In this document: positions 1 to 11,639 of the stretch, piece by piece
Numbering within the stretch: position 1 is the stretch's first letter
Layout: every line of letters begins with the position of its first letter
DNA from: Dryococelus australis
Lineage: Eukaryota > Arthropoda > Insecta > Phasmatodea > Phasmatidae
Reading direction: 5' to 3'
Assembly (NCBI GenBank): GCA_029891345.1
Contig: CM056997.1
Span: forward strand, 213,505,212 to 213,569,211
Length of the DNA stretch: 64,000 nucleotides
Notes under the pieces: model-generated
What the model was told of the DNA's origin: nothing
Database searches by the model: none
The model's input: only the letters and a program-made list of their open reading frames with translations
Position numbers and translations under genes: made by a program

Positions 1-2116
1 ACGCAAAGGATCTTAGAAATGAGTCGTGAATATAACAATAAATTTACTGGAAATAGTGAATATTAACTCTATTCGTACGTAATAAATCAATAGCCTTCCA
101 TTTGTAGACTCACCTTTTTGATTTCCCACATAACCCTAAGTAACAACATATACATGCACTCTCAAAACAGAACACTGATAATATAGAGATAACACCATTT
201 AATAAATCTGATTTACTTCTCCTTCATTTTAAGGGATGACTGTTCTCGTATTGGACACCTTTGACTAGGTTGTCCTGCACTCGAATCCTTAAAATTTATA
301 TAAAATAAAATATGCTACTGTCATTCACACCTGACTCTGCTAGACTTAACCTGTGAGTGTGTGGTCAGGGACGTGGTCAACACGAAATGTCCAACAACAC
401 TTGCGACAAAATTCTCTGACAGAGGAGACTGATGTACTGTGCCTATTCCAGCACTCAACACTATTTTACACCCTTTGTAATAATAGTTTAGGGTATATGC
501 CCGGCTCAGGCACATAGGACAAGTCCTAAGTGGAATTAACACGACTTGTTCCTGCAGAGGAGGTACTCGTTGAAGATCATGGTCCATTTCAGCTCAAGTT
601 AATTAATTCTGTTGATGATGTGCAAGTAGTGAATTTCCTCAACAGTTTTAGTAGATATTGTTATGATACCCATATAGTCAATTTCATTCTTATAATTCAC
701 ATTAATTACTTTACCAAAGTAGAAATTAAATTGATAAATAATAATTCAAAAGGTCTCAGTTTAATACATTTATTTAAATTATACTTCAAACATTCTTCAA
801 CAGTTAAAAATGCTACTACACTAAAATATTAAAGTAAATTGGGTGAAAATACTTTTCCTCCATCTCTAATGTCTAAGGAGTTTGTTCTACGAATGTTGGT
901 TTCTCACTCCACGCATTTTCTTAGTTAAGCTATTTGCAAGGGGACACTACTTGAAGTTGACATCAAACATTAAATTAAAATTCCATCACCTAAAATATAT
1001 CCAGACATCTTTTATTCGCTACTTAAACTACGATTTCACACATACCACTCTGTTGCAAGGTGCCGATGGGATGGAGAGTCCTCTGCTTCACCTAACCTTA
1101 CAATGCACTTCTTCTGCGGAGCTTACATGAGCGTCCGATACGCTCCTCACCGAGGTTCAAGCCAGAGTCCTCTTGCAGACTGCCAGAGCGGCCAATATCC
1201 ATCGCCTTCGTGATCCCCACTCCTCTCTTTCGGCACCTCCCTCACATCACGTGCTAGGTACAGGCAATCAACGGGCCATATGGCATCACTAGCAATACAC
1301 AAGGGTCTGCCAGGTCACCCGCCATCAAGGCAGTCCATTCATTTAGAATTATATAAAATAAAATGTTTATACAATGACAATCTGAAATATTGAGCAGCCT
1401 CGAGAAGATTTGCACAACAGTTACAATTAATTTCACATTTATCAATGTATCATTAACAATGGCTTTAATCTTTAATACATCACCAATATATAATAATAAT
1501 ATTTAATAATAAATACATTCATTAAAAGAGTGAGTCTCGGCACAATGGATATTTGTGTAACAATTTAAACAGCTGCAAAATTCAGAGCTGAGTTTGGAGG
1601 CCGTCTGACAAACCCCTTCCTAAATAATAGCATTACCCTTAGATGGCTGAGGTATTATCACACTAAAATTCCTAGTCCTCTAGGACAGAGAGAAGCAGCA
1701 GGACAAACAGCTATAACCTTTACCCTTACTTGAAATACACAAATTATAAGACTGGGAATAGAGTGACAAGTTGTTTAAGGTTTCAGTGTATAAAATCTTT
1801 CACTGGGTTCAAAGATATCTCTCATCGTAAATATACCAATAGCCATAGTTTGCCCACCGAGCAATACCCTTTTGCAAGTCTACCTGACATTGCAGTTTAC
1901 CAAAATTCTCCTATACCTGAAGCAAGTCACCTGGATCTTGCATTTTACCAATTTTCCTTTTCACCTTATGCAAGCCTCTTGGGCTTTGCAAAAAAAAAAA
2001 AATACCTTTGGTGCGCAACACCCTACCACCATTTTCACCCTATACTCAATTCTAACATCTCCATCACGGGGCGTGGAGGAAACCGATACTGGAGGGTGGA
2101 AAAGTACTAGGGAGCC
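1..2116. other. AT-rich stretch, no gene recognised
   Basis: I see no convincing gene, exon or structural RNA here. The only compositional feature is a GC-richer patch at about 1060-1330. Its plus-strand frames read like a short protein fragment with 'LLTEVQARVLLQTARAA', but I cannot assign it to a family. It may be transposon debris or chance. The rest is AT-rich with short homopolymer runs. Confidence 0.5.
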
Positions 2117-2120
2117 ATAT

Positions 2121-3262
2121 GCATTCCCCACAAACATGTCGTTCAAGATCGTAGTGCGTAGATTGTACCCACGACTGTAAGCGTGTATATAAACAACTTA
2201 GCACAAGATTTTCCAGACAACATCGCATTCCCCACAAACATGTCGTTCAAGATTGTAGTACGTAGATGTACCCACGACTGCAAGCGTGTATATGAACAAC
2301 TTAGCACAAGATTTTCCAGACAACATCGCATTCCCCACAAACATGTCATTCAAGATCGTAGTGCGTAGATTGTACCCACGACTGTAAACGTGTATATGAA
2401 CAACTTAGCACAAGATTTTCCAGACAACATCGCATTCCCCACAAACATGTCGTTCAAGATCGTAGTGCGTAGATTGTACCCACGACTGTAAACGTGTATA
2501 TGAACAACTTAGCACAAGATTTTCCAGACAACATCGCATTCCCCACAAACATGTCGTTCAAGATCGTAGTGCGTAGATTGTACCCACGACTGTAAACGTG
2601 TATATGAACAACTTAGCACAAGATTTTCCAGACAACATCGCATTCCCCACAAACATGTCATTCAAGATCGTAGTACGTAGATGTACCCACGACTGCAAGC
2701 GTGTATATGAAGAACTTAGCACAAGATTTTCCAGACAACATCGCATTCCCCACAAACATGTCGTTCAAGATTGTAGTACGTAGATGGTACCCACGACTGC
2801 AAGCGTGTATATGAAGAACTTAGCACAAGATTTTCCAGACAACATCGCATTCCCCACAAACATGTCGTTCAAGATCATAGTACGTAGATGGTACCCATGA
2901 CTGTAAGCGTGTATATGAACAATTTAGCACAAGATTTTCCAAACTACATCGCATTTCCCACAAACATGTCGTTCAAGATCGTAGTGCGTAGATTGTACCC
3001 ACGACTGTAAACGTGTATATGAACAACTTAGCACAAGATTTTCCAGACAACATCGCATTCCCCACAAACATGTCGTTCAAGATCGTAGTGCGTAGATTGT
3101 ACCCACGACTGTAAACGTGTATATGAACAATTTAGCACAAGATTTTCCAAACTACATCGCATTTCCCACAAACATGTCGTTCAAGATCGTAGTGCGTAGA
3201 TTGTACCCACGACTGTAAACGTGTATATGAACAACTTAGCACAAGATTTTCCAGACAACATC
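2121..3262. repeat. Tandem array, 11 units of 103-104 bp
   Basis: The anchor 'gcattcccca' (or 'gcatttccca') recurs at 2121, 2225, 2328, 2432, 2536, 2640, 2743, 2847, 2951, 3055 and 3159, a spacing of 103 or 104 each time. The last unit runs out near 3262. Units are about 95% alike. Differences are shared between units: some have 'gactgcaagcg' against 'gactgtaaacg', and units starting at 2951 and 3159 carry 'ttccaaactacatc' where the others read 'ttccagacaacatc'. Open frames across it in both strands are a by-product of the period, so I do not call genes. It is a minisatellite or short satellite array. Confidence 0.95.
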
Positions 3263-5569
3263 ATATGACTTATGAGGACACTTCGACCAACCTTAAAAAC
3301 ATCTAGAAGTCCTCTTTTCCGATCGCGGAATTACTCTCAACAGCTTCATCGTCCTATTGTTTTCTGAACTTTTAATAGGCGTGGAGTGAGGAAGATACCA
3401 TTACTAATTTTTCACTTATAGTAACACAGAACTATGGCAAGGTTGCCATTTTGAAACATTATTATAATGTAATGAATCTTCATTTTTAAATAATAGAATG
3501 CCAATTTATCAAGAAACACATTCAACATTAATATAAACAAAATCTTATAAAGTAGCAATTTCTCTATAACTATACCCAAAAAAAAAAAGTCTCTTGAATA
3601 ATGAGAGAACACATATCACAAATAATACAATTTTACTTACCATAATTTATCATATCTTTACAATTTCTGAATTATATCGCACCCAACAAGTAATGCTGTA
3701 AGATTTCAATTTTTAGAACACACAAAAGTAAAATGATTATAAATCAATTGACGAGTTTAACTCTTTAAAAGTGACAACTTAACCTGTCAGTGAGCCTCAT
3801 AACACAAAATTCCTGCCCAATTTCCTTAAAATGACTTACATGAATTGATATCTTCTAGGGCTCGTAGCCCAATCTCCTTAAATATACACTCAGACTAACA
3901 GCAATAAAGTCTATACAAATTCTTCAATACTTCAACACAATACAATGATGAAAAGGTATATTTGGCATCATGTCAACCAGTGAGTACAAGTGGGAAGTAA
4001 TTTATTTGAAGTGAATCTTTCAGATATATTCAATCATTCTTCATTATGTCAACACTACAAGTTCTTATGTTTAATAATCTTGCAAGAATCATTAGACACT
4101 ATCAATTACTTCTTTCTCAAAATCTCCGCAATTTAAATTGATTTCACCACCTAAAATTCAGTTTCACAATGCTTAAAGAATTTACATACTAGAACACAGA
4201 CGTATTTACTTTCCTCAAGAAAATTAGTCGACATGTAAAAGTTATCAGTTGATGTAAAATACCTTCTCATAATTTTCCAGGCAACAATCAAATTTCAAAA
4301 CACAAGTTACTTAGATCAAGCAATATTTAAACATTTTGCAACTACACTTGTTTCAGTGCTCGTTATAAAACAGCAGATTGTAAGACTTACCCAGTTTTTC
4401 TTTTATATAAAACAACCCATTTTCTTAAAAATGCTCAGCACTTCGATTTCCAGATAGTGTTAGAGTTTTAACAAATCCATGAAGTTTCAAGATGTGAGAT
4501 TATGTAATGTGCAAAGGTTTTTTAAGTTTCAAGATTTGGTGTCAAAATAAATTAAATTTATTATTTCTTTACTTACTAGTCAGTTTATCATTGCTTAATG
4601 TTAAGTTAATTAGTTTGCAATCAAAATTCTTTATCATTTATAGTAAGGAAAAAAAATTACTTTTATTGTAATATGTCACAAACAGAAATGATAACTTATT
4701 GGTTGATAATTTATTCTTGAGTAAATTTTGAATCCAATATCGAGGTGTGGAGCAGTACAGTGTATTCATTCATTTTCAGAAATGGAGCTTCTCCTTTTAT
4801 AATGGAAACGATATATCTTGTCATCTTTCTTACAAATGACAATAGTCAAGAGGTTTCTCATGTATTCAATAGTACTAGCTTTTGTTTAAATTTAAAATTA
4901 GAGGCATGGCATGTTCAACAATGTTTTAACTGAGGATAAAAATATTTTGAAAAGTTTTATAATTGATTATTCACAAAACTTATTGATTTCAATATTACTT
5001 GTTCTGTAACTTTAAAATATTTCTTAATATTTGTGAAGCAAGTTAAATATAGTTTTTAGAAAACTAAAGGGAATGGAATTTGGAATTTTTTAAAAAAGTT
5101 TCTGTGAATTTTTATTTTATAGTAAAATCTTTTTTTAAATAGTTACTGTGCAGAAAATTGAGAATGTTTATCAGAAATGGAGCATACAGTCTTTTGTTTT
5201 AGAAATAATAAATCATTAAATTTGAACATATAATGAGCCCCAATTTCACTATAGACAATTTAGTGGACTGATTTGCACACAATTTATGATATTTGTAGAA
5301 CGGTTCAACACTTTGCAAATTGTTTAAGTTTCAATATCAATTCATGACATTGACAAACTTGAGTTTAAAAAAAATTGATTTGTTTTCAGATTCATAATTA
5401 AGAATTTGAAGGCACTAAGTCTTTACCATTTTAATAACATTTTAAACTGAGTTATAACTTTTTCTATTGTAAATATGGTTGAAATAATTTTCAGAAAATT
5501 AATTGTTCTTCACATTCGAAAGCGTCACTTTCAATTTGAAATTATTTTCACTCGCACTGTAGAATTGTT
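3263..5569. other. AT-rich stretch, nothing recognised
   Basis: No coding frame of credible length or composition, no terminal inverted repeats and no tandem structure was seen. The sequence is strongly AT-rich with A/T homopolymers, as expected for intergenic or intronic DNA. Confidence 0.5.
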
Positions 5570-5890
5570 AGGTAAGGTCAGGTGAATGAAGCAGTTCTCA
5601 GGTCCTGTTCTCAGCCATTCGGATTTGTATGGGTGGAAGTATTCTGTTATGAACCACAACAGAGAATGCGCTGCTCTCTTCCAGGACGATGGTTGCGGGA
5701 ACAGCAACTACCTTGTGTGCCATCGTCACGCACCGACCCAGGAATCGGAGGGTCTCTCGTTCAGATCCCGTCCCATCCCTCAGTACGTAGCTACTCTGGT
5801 ACCGGCCAACTATGGTCACACATCATCATGTGGCAATCTTTATTATATTTCTCAATGTTTGGATATACAACCACACGATAAACTGCTCGA
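5570..5890. other. Unassigned GC-richer island in AT-rich DNA
   Basis: The base composition rises abruptly around 5580 and falls again near 5890. Two plus frames and one minus frame stay open across it, none of which I recognise. A stretch near 5745-5775 ('ctctcgttcagatcccgtcc') resembles a pol III B box, so a SINE or a processed-gene fragment is possible. There is no poly-A tail or target duplication that I could confirm. Confidence 0.3.
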
Positions 5891-6779
5891 CAGAACATGT
5901 CACATATTTCACCCTCCTATCTGAAATTATTGGCTCCTTAAAACGTCTGAATTTAATCAAATATATTATTTTCGAATTTAACTTATTAAACTTCATTAAC
6001 AAATTTCATTTACATTAATAGTTAACTTGATAAAAAAATATTTTAATTTACTTTATTTCAATTTCATTTCTCATCTGTTGAAAACTGCAAACAAAAAAAA
6101 TTAGAAAAAATTGTTCTTCATTTGAACCATGTAGTATTTCATATTTTAAGTGTCTCTCTTTATAGAACCATTTAGTATTCAAATCTAGCAAAACTCTTTA
6201 GATTTTAATATAAAAAAGAAATTTTTCTCAATTTTAAAATTCTCAAAAACACGTCACCCTTATCCCGTGGCGTATCTTCGGGCTGGGGCAACATCGGACA
6301 CCAAACTCCTAGTAGTAGAAAAATAGCAACGATTCAATTGCTCACTGGGGCCATACTATGCTTATTTTACGTATAATCATTTACATAACATGGTTGCTCT
6401 CTCTCAAAGAGCATACACGAGACCTTCAATTAAATATAGATATAAGCAGATTGAATAGTACACAATAACTTAAACATTGTCACTCTAATTAATTAAATCT
6501 TCAACACCATTGAAAAAATGAGAAAACATAAAGCGTGCACAAATTATATGTCATTTGGACATTTATATTAAAACTCAACTATTTAGAAAAATAGGCCAAT
6601 GAAACAATTATTTGACAGATTCGCCCTTAAAGATTGTAATTGATACAGACTCTGTAAAATAATCCAACGATATTATAAGCCCCCAATTTTAATAGCTTTC
6701 TTACTTGGACGTTATGGAATTAAACATTAATGATATAGTAAATGCTGTCAAAATTGGTAATTACAATAAACCTATACCT
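5891..6779. other. AT-rich stretch, nothing recognised
   Basis: Runs of A and T dominate. No gene, repeat boundary or RNA was identified. Confidence 0.5.
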
Positions 6780-7600
6780 TCGGACTCTTGTCTCACTACA
6801 AACAAAATTTTTCCTTTTAGGTGCTCCCTCTATATGGCTTAAATCTAACAAATTATTTAAATCAATTTCACTGTCATCAGGTACAAAATCAGCATAACTT
6901 AACTTCCTATCATTGCTATTTTCTCCGATTTCAGAATTCAGGGACTGATTTAAAAATTCCAGACTTTCTGAAGTGGTTTGATCATCTGAGTCTCACAAAA
7001 CATTTAAAATATACAATTTATTTTCAGCTTCAGTTTTGTCTATATTCTCATCAAAATTTTCGAAAAGGCCTGGCTAACCCTACTACCTTTCCACAGGGCA
7101 GGTGAACAAATTCTCCCGACATGTTCTTCAAAACAACAGGCACTTTGTTTCCTCCAAGAAGGCGGGTGGCACAACACTCCATTTCTAAGTTCTCTTTAAA
7201 ATGAGTTGGAGTAACAATAACTTCATGTCTTTGTGAACAGAGCGGAAACTTTGTACTCGCCTCTGTACTGGGAGGAGACGGATACATGGAGATATTACAT
7301 TTACCTTCACACTTTTTATCTGGAACTGTGTTGTTTTCTGGTCGGCAACTTTTGCTATTTGAAGGTGACGTGAGACATGGTAAATTTTGATTTTGTGAAA
7401 TTCTGTTGCGGTGGAATGAAAGATGCCTCAATAAATTTGTGATGGTAAAACCCCTGCTCTTGGAACCACCACGCAATATATTTGCTCCGCAAAATAAGCA
7501 CATTGCTTTTTGCACTATCCTTATTTGAAAGTTGAAAATATTGCCACACAAAACTAGTTTTATGCGTCATCGGTACTTGTGGAAACAATAAATTTCCAAC
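6780..7600 (-). pseudogene. BED-type zinc-finger / hAT transposase-like fragment
   Basis: Read on the minus strand, the start near 7588 gives 'TSFVWQYFQLSNKDSAK', then, in a second frame, 'MCLFCGANILRGG' and 'TNLLRHLSFHRN'. A W/Y-F lead followed by C-x2-C and a closing L-x2-H-x4-H is the pattern of a BED-type zinc finger, the DNA-binding head of hAT transposases and their domesticated relatives. The finger is split between two frames near 7500, so it is broken or interrupted. Downstream (7350 to about 6800) the frame becomes polar and acidic ('SESLEFLNQSLNSEIGE', 'DSEIDLNNLLDLS'), like the linker after such fingers. No catalytic core follows. It could instead be the first exon of a host ZBED-like gene. 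Confidence 0.55.
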
Positions 7601-9242
7601 CGTGGTTTAAAACAACAAATTTCTACCCCAATTCCCTCATAAAAGTTTAAATGTTAAGCAGCATTGACATTCTCGTGACTTAAACAATAAACACAGTACA
7701 AAAATTCATAATGGATTCGTTGTAATCGATGCTGGAAGTTAAACGCAGAAGAGAAAAGACACATGACAGTGAATCAACTCATTCAATAGAATCAATACGC
7801 TGATCGCTATGATCTCTGCACAGTTCAGTTATCTGCAGAATTGCTGTGCTTGCGTGGCAGGTAGCAACCATTTTTTGTTTGTTATGCATCCCGTGTGTTA
7901 AAGATCTTTCAGAGCGCAGCAAACCTCATTTAATTTGCAATTGCATAAGTGCAAGCTTAAAATAGGCACGGAAACAAAATTCCAGCGCAGAAACTTGTTA
8001 GTTTGATTGTTATTTACAATAGCTCAGACCACAAACACGTGAATTGTAACGTAAAAGGTAGAAAATATTCCCTTTTAAACGTGCGATAACAAATGTTATC
8101 AGAAGAAACAGTCTTAACATTTAGTGAAAAACTTTTGGTGCATTTTTATCTTAAAAATTGATTTGTGTATGTAATTCACATTAGTTTATCCAGGTAATGT
8201 TTGATGGTTCGAGTGCTGATTTAAAAGACAAAAACTTTTTAAAAAACTTGTATGATTTTTGTTCATTTTATTGCATCCGTAGGTTCTTTTCTAATACATA
8301 ATATTACATAATCAGAATTATTACGATCTGTAAAACTGTCAGTTATTTTGACCCGTGATGAATGCAGTGGTTAGGTTGCTGTATACTGATCAGCATCGGT
8401 ACTGATCGGCAACTGGCTTGCCGATTAGTACCGATGCCGATGCGTAAAAATCGGCCGATGACTATGATCCGTGATCAGCCTCAGCCCACCCCTTCAAATA
8501 CAAAAAAAAAATGTGGGAATACAGTTCATATGTATAAGAAATATGTACTGTATAATTTTATTAGATTATCAACAAACAATTTCAATGTTTTTTTTTTTAA
8601 CGGCAGCCGTGTTGGTAACGAGGAGCAAGAAGCAGCAGTGCCAGATTTTCGAGATATTTAATCGTGGTGCGATGTTGCCAACACACACAAGTTTTTTACT
8701 GAATATTTTTTTGTGAAAATTATGTATGCATTATGTATAAAAATGTATACTAATAAATATGTCTGGAAAGTTAGAAAAAGGGAACACAAAATTAAGGAAA
8801 CCCTATACACTGTGCTTCATCAATAACTATTCAAGTCGTACATGAGAAAAAATTTTGCTGCTGTACAAGAGAAAGATATCTTGTGTAGTTTGCACAGTCA
8901 CTGCCACCGCTGCACAAGTACACATCGATAGACACAATTTTGTGTAACGTGTTGCCGTGGTTTTGCTTTCTCGAGTCCCGTTACCATCTGTGGAATAGTG
9001 CTCGCACAGCGTTTATTTGTAAACTAGACGTGGGAGAAACGAGTCATTTTATTGATTCGAAACATTTGGATTAACTATGTTAGATGAGTCGACTCACTGA
9101 TTCGGCTCTTATGATTCGAGACATCTTGATGGCTCTTAACTGTACTAAATCAATAACTCTTCATGCAGGGTCATTCCATTTAAAATCAGCACATGCCTTT
9201 TGCATCACCATTTTTGATTTTAATGAAATTTCGTATGGAAAG
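7601..9242. other. Intergenic or intronic AT-rich DNA with one imperfect hairpin
   Basis: No gene was recognised. The one structure is a near-perfect inverted repeat at 8393-8412 and 8418-8437 (20-bp arms, one mismatch, 5-bp loop) built on 'gcatcggtactgatcggcaa'. The surrounding 'atcggc' words (8390-8470) resemble the subterminal motifs of the hAT elements found at 29385 and 32340, so this may be the remnant of one end of a related element. Confidence 0.45.
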
Positions 9243-9326
9243 ATCTCATCCTTTCTGAGCACAAAAACATTTTGTTTATATATATATATATAAACAAAAT
9301 GTTTTTGTGCTCAGAAAGGATGAGAT
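9243..9326. repeat. Perfect 84-bp palindrome
   Basis: Bases 9243-9284 and 9285-9326 are exact reverse complements: 42-bp arms with no loop. The outer arm contains 'atctcatcctttctgagcac' and the centre is an alternating AT run. The flanks (before 9243 and after 9326) are not complementary. In single-stranded DNA or RNA it would form a 42-bp hairpin. Confidence 0.97.
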
Positions 9327-9333
9327 TATTTAT

Positions 9334-9369
<36 letters not shown>

Positions 9370-9400
9370 GGGGGAGGGGGGGGGGGGGAGGGAGATGATA
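9327..9400. repeat. AT dinucleotide tract followed by G-rich run
   Basis: An alternating TA microsatellite (about 9330-9369) passes directly into a G-rich run (about 9370-9392). This is simple sequence continuous with the right flank of the palindrome. Confidence 0.9.
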
Positions 9401-10393
9401 TGAGTAACTGCTGTGAAGAAAAAGGTGACATTTCAGGGTTGCTTTTAAGGAGTCATAACTTTTTACCCCTTGCTGCTACAAAGCTCCTCCATAGCTCTTT
9501 GGAAAGCTTAAAAACCATGTATTTTATTATGTTGTGAACAAATATCTCCTTTAAAAAAAAAGACTAACCCTTTTTTTTTATTGTTGAATATGACCTTTAA
9601 TAACAGTTTCTGCAACATTTGGCTAGCCAAGAATCACTGAAGGGTTGGTAATAACAATTTAATTTTTTCACACGTAGATAGCAATGAGTACTACTAGGGT
9701 AATAGATAATTAAGTTGTTATTTGGCCCCCTTCAAGAGAGATGACCCTTCAAATTAACCAATTTTCCACAAAGTGCCCATTTTCGAGGTTGAAAAGGGGC
9801 AATGTGGGGGGATGGGGAAAAAATTTGTGTTTTATTTTTGAAAGATAGTACTTTTTAACTGCTTTCAAACAAAAAAAATTTCAGCTTGATACTCTGACTA
9901 CTTTGGACACTACAAGCTTCTGAATGTGTATGGAAAAGCCCGTGGAATGTGTATGGAAAAGCCCGTGGAATAGGCCTACTTTATTGATATTTCATGTACA
10001 GTATAAGGAAATAAAAAGATTTTAAAATAATGTTTGTCGTAGTGTACGTAATGTTTCTGTGAAAAAATAGCGTTTTGAGTTTTATATGTATGTGTTGACA
10101 AATGTGAACAACATAGTACTGCATCAAACATGCATAGACCTCCGACAGAAAAGGAAGTGGTGTTTTGGCATCTTTATATGCTCATCAGTGGTTGGGTATT
10201 AGTACCGTCATGTTTTTGTACTTAGGCTGGATGTACATATCTAATGAACAATATATAAAATAACACATGATGGAGGGTTCAGTAGGTGTTTTCAAGAATG
10301 AACCTTGTAATGTTTTAAGTTCTTACGGATATTCTACTATAGCTGATATGTTTCTGAGCATGGTGCCAGTGATATGAACTTACTTCACTTTGT
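9401..10393. other. Non-coding leader of the following repeat protein, tentative
   Basis: No coding frame is convincing. A 23-bp unit ('aatgtgtatggaaaagcccg' plus 'tgg') occurs twice in tandem at about 9926-9971. The stretch may belong to the same mobile element as the decayed gene at 10394, but I cannot show this. Confidence 0.35.
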
Positions 10394-11140
10394 ATGAGAA
10401 CTGGTTGTGATGCCATAAAAATTGTCTGCACTTATCACAAGAAAAATTTTTTACGAAAATTAACCCATTTGTATGGAATTTCATGCTGTGACCCATTTTC
10501 TGTACATAAGAAATTAATCACAAAGGCATTGTGGTTTATAAATTTAGATTATTGTGTAAAATATCCAGAACTGAATCTCATCCCTGCTAAATCTGTGTGT
10601 TGCAAATGTTTGTCCTCACTACAACAAAGTGAGTCATCTGATGATGATATTTATGAGTGTTTGTGGATTCTGTGAATGAAGCATGTAATGCTGTTGATGT
10701 ATTTCCTGTTCAAGTTCAAAAATTGTCAACTGATGCAAAACCGTCTATCAAAGAAAGTATCCAAACTTACAGAAACAGCCACTTGTAAATTGAATAAATC
10801 ATTCAACCCAGAGATTACACCTGATACTGAAAACCACACAAAACTACAAGACAAATTGTGTACACATTATAAAGCATTAGTAAGCATTAGTAGAAAAACT
10901 GCAGGAGAGAATGAAAATTGCAGTCGCTGTTCAAGAAAAGGTAAATATTTTGAGTGTTCTTCCTTCCGCTTACACGTATGCCAGAATCCAGACAGAATTT
11001 GGTGTAAGTAAATACTTAGCTCTTAAAACACGTGATTTGGTAAAGAAACAATGAGTTCTTCCAAAATAGAATCTAATAAGGCAAGTAATATCCTTGAAGT
11101 TGAAACAATTAATGCAGTGCAAGAGTTTTACCAAAATGAT
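10394..11140 (+). pseudogene. Decayed transposon-associated zinc-cluster protein ('CCDPF-HKK' type)
   Basis: The first frame (10394-10672) contains 'GISCCDPFSVHKK', 'KYPELNLIPAKSVCCKC' and an acidic 'SESSDDDIYE' tail. This arrangement (cysteine pairs, CCDPF..HKK, then LIP..K.C.KC) is typical of a multicopy, unnamed protein family that I associate from memory with arthropod and cnidarian mobile DNA. After a stop at 10673-10675 the reading continues at 10676-10890. It then moves to another frame giving 'EKVNILSVLPSAYTYARIQ' and 'FGVSKYLALKTRDLVKKQ' (about 10900-11040), a helix-turn-helix-like block of the same family, and then 'LEVETINAVQEFYQNDV' (11096-11145). At least one stop and two frame changes interrupt it, and the C-terminal part is absent, so it is not functional. 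Confidence 0.6.
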
Positions 11141-11639
11141 GTAGGCCTCTCACTCGTCTTATATTTTCTATTTTTTCAGCATGTGTCCTATATTTACCTG
11201 TATTTCCTATATTTTTTAGTTTGTCTAATATTTTCTTCACAAGATCCCAATGAAGTGAAACTGAGGGATATGTAACTTGCTCCAGTTTGCTGTAACCAAA
11301 ACTGTTGTACCATTTTCTTGCAAGTTGTCTTCAAGATTAGGAGTTTTATAGTTTCTGTCATCGCTTATTTTCTGATTCCCTTTATTACATTCATCACTGT
11401 CACTGTGTGGAATTAGTTCTCTTTTATATTTTTCATCTGTATATTTATCAGAACCTATTTTCTGTTGTCATGCCATGGGAAATTGTGCTTGTTATTGTTT
11501 GGTTACATAGAATGGATACATTTTGTTTCAGATGTACACCACATTGTGTACCTTTTTGCAGTGTTGATGAACAGAACAATAGCTTGGTATAAAATGCCTT
11601 GTAAATTCGTAATACATCATTTAGACACACATGGTTAAC

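Noticed and set aside
2143-2783. Several overlapping open frames on both strands in the tandem array, giving similar 60-70-residue peptides
   Set aside because: They are copies of the same 104-bp unit read in repeated frames; two units do not preserve a frame across the array because 104 is not a multiple of three, and no domain is visible.
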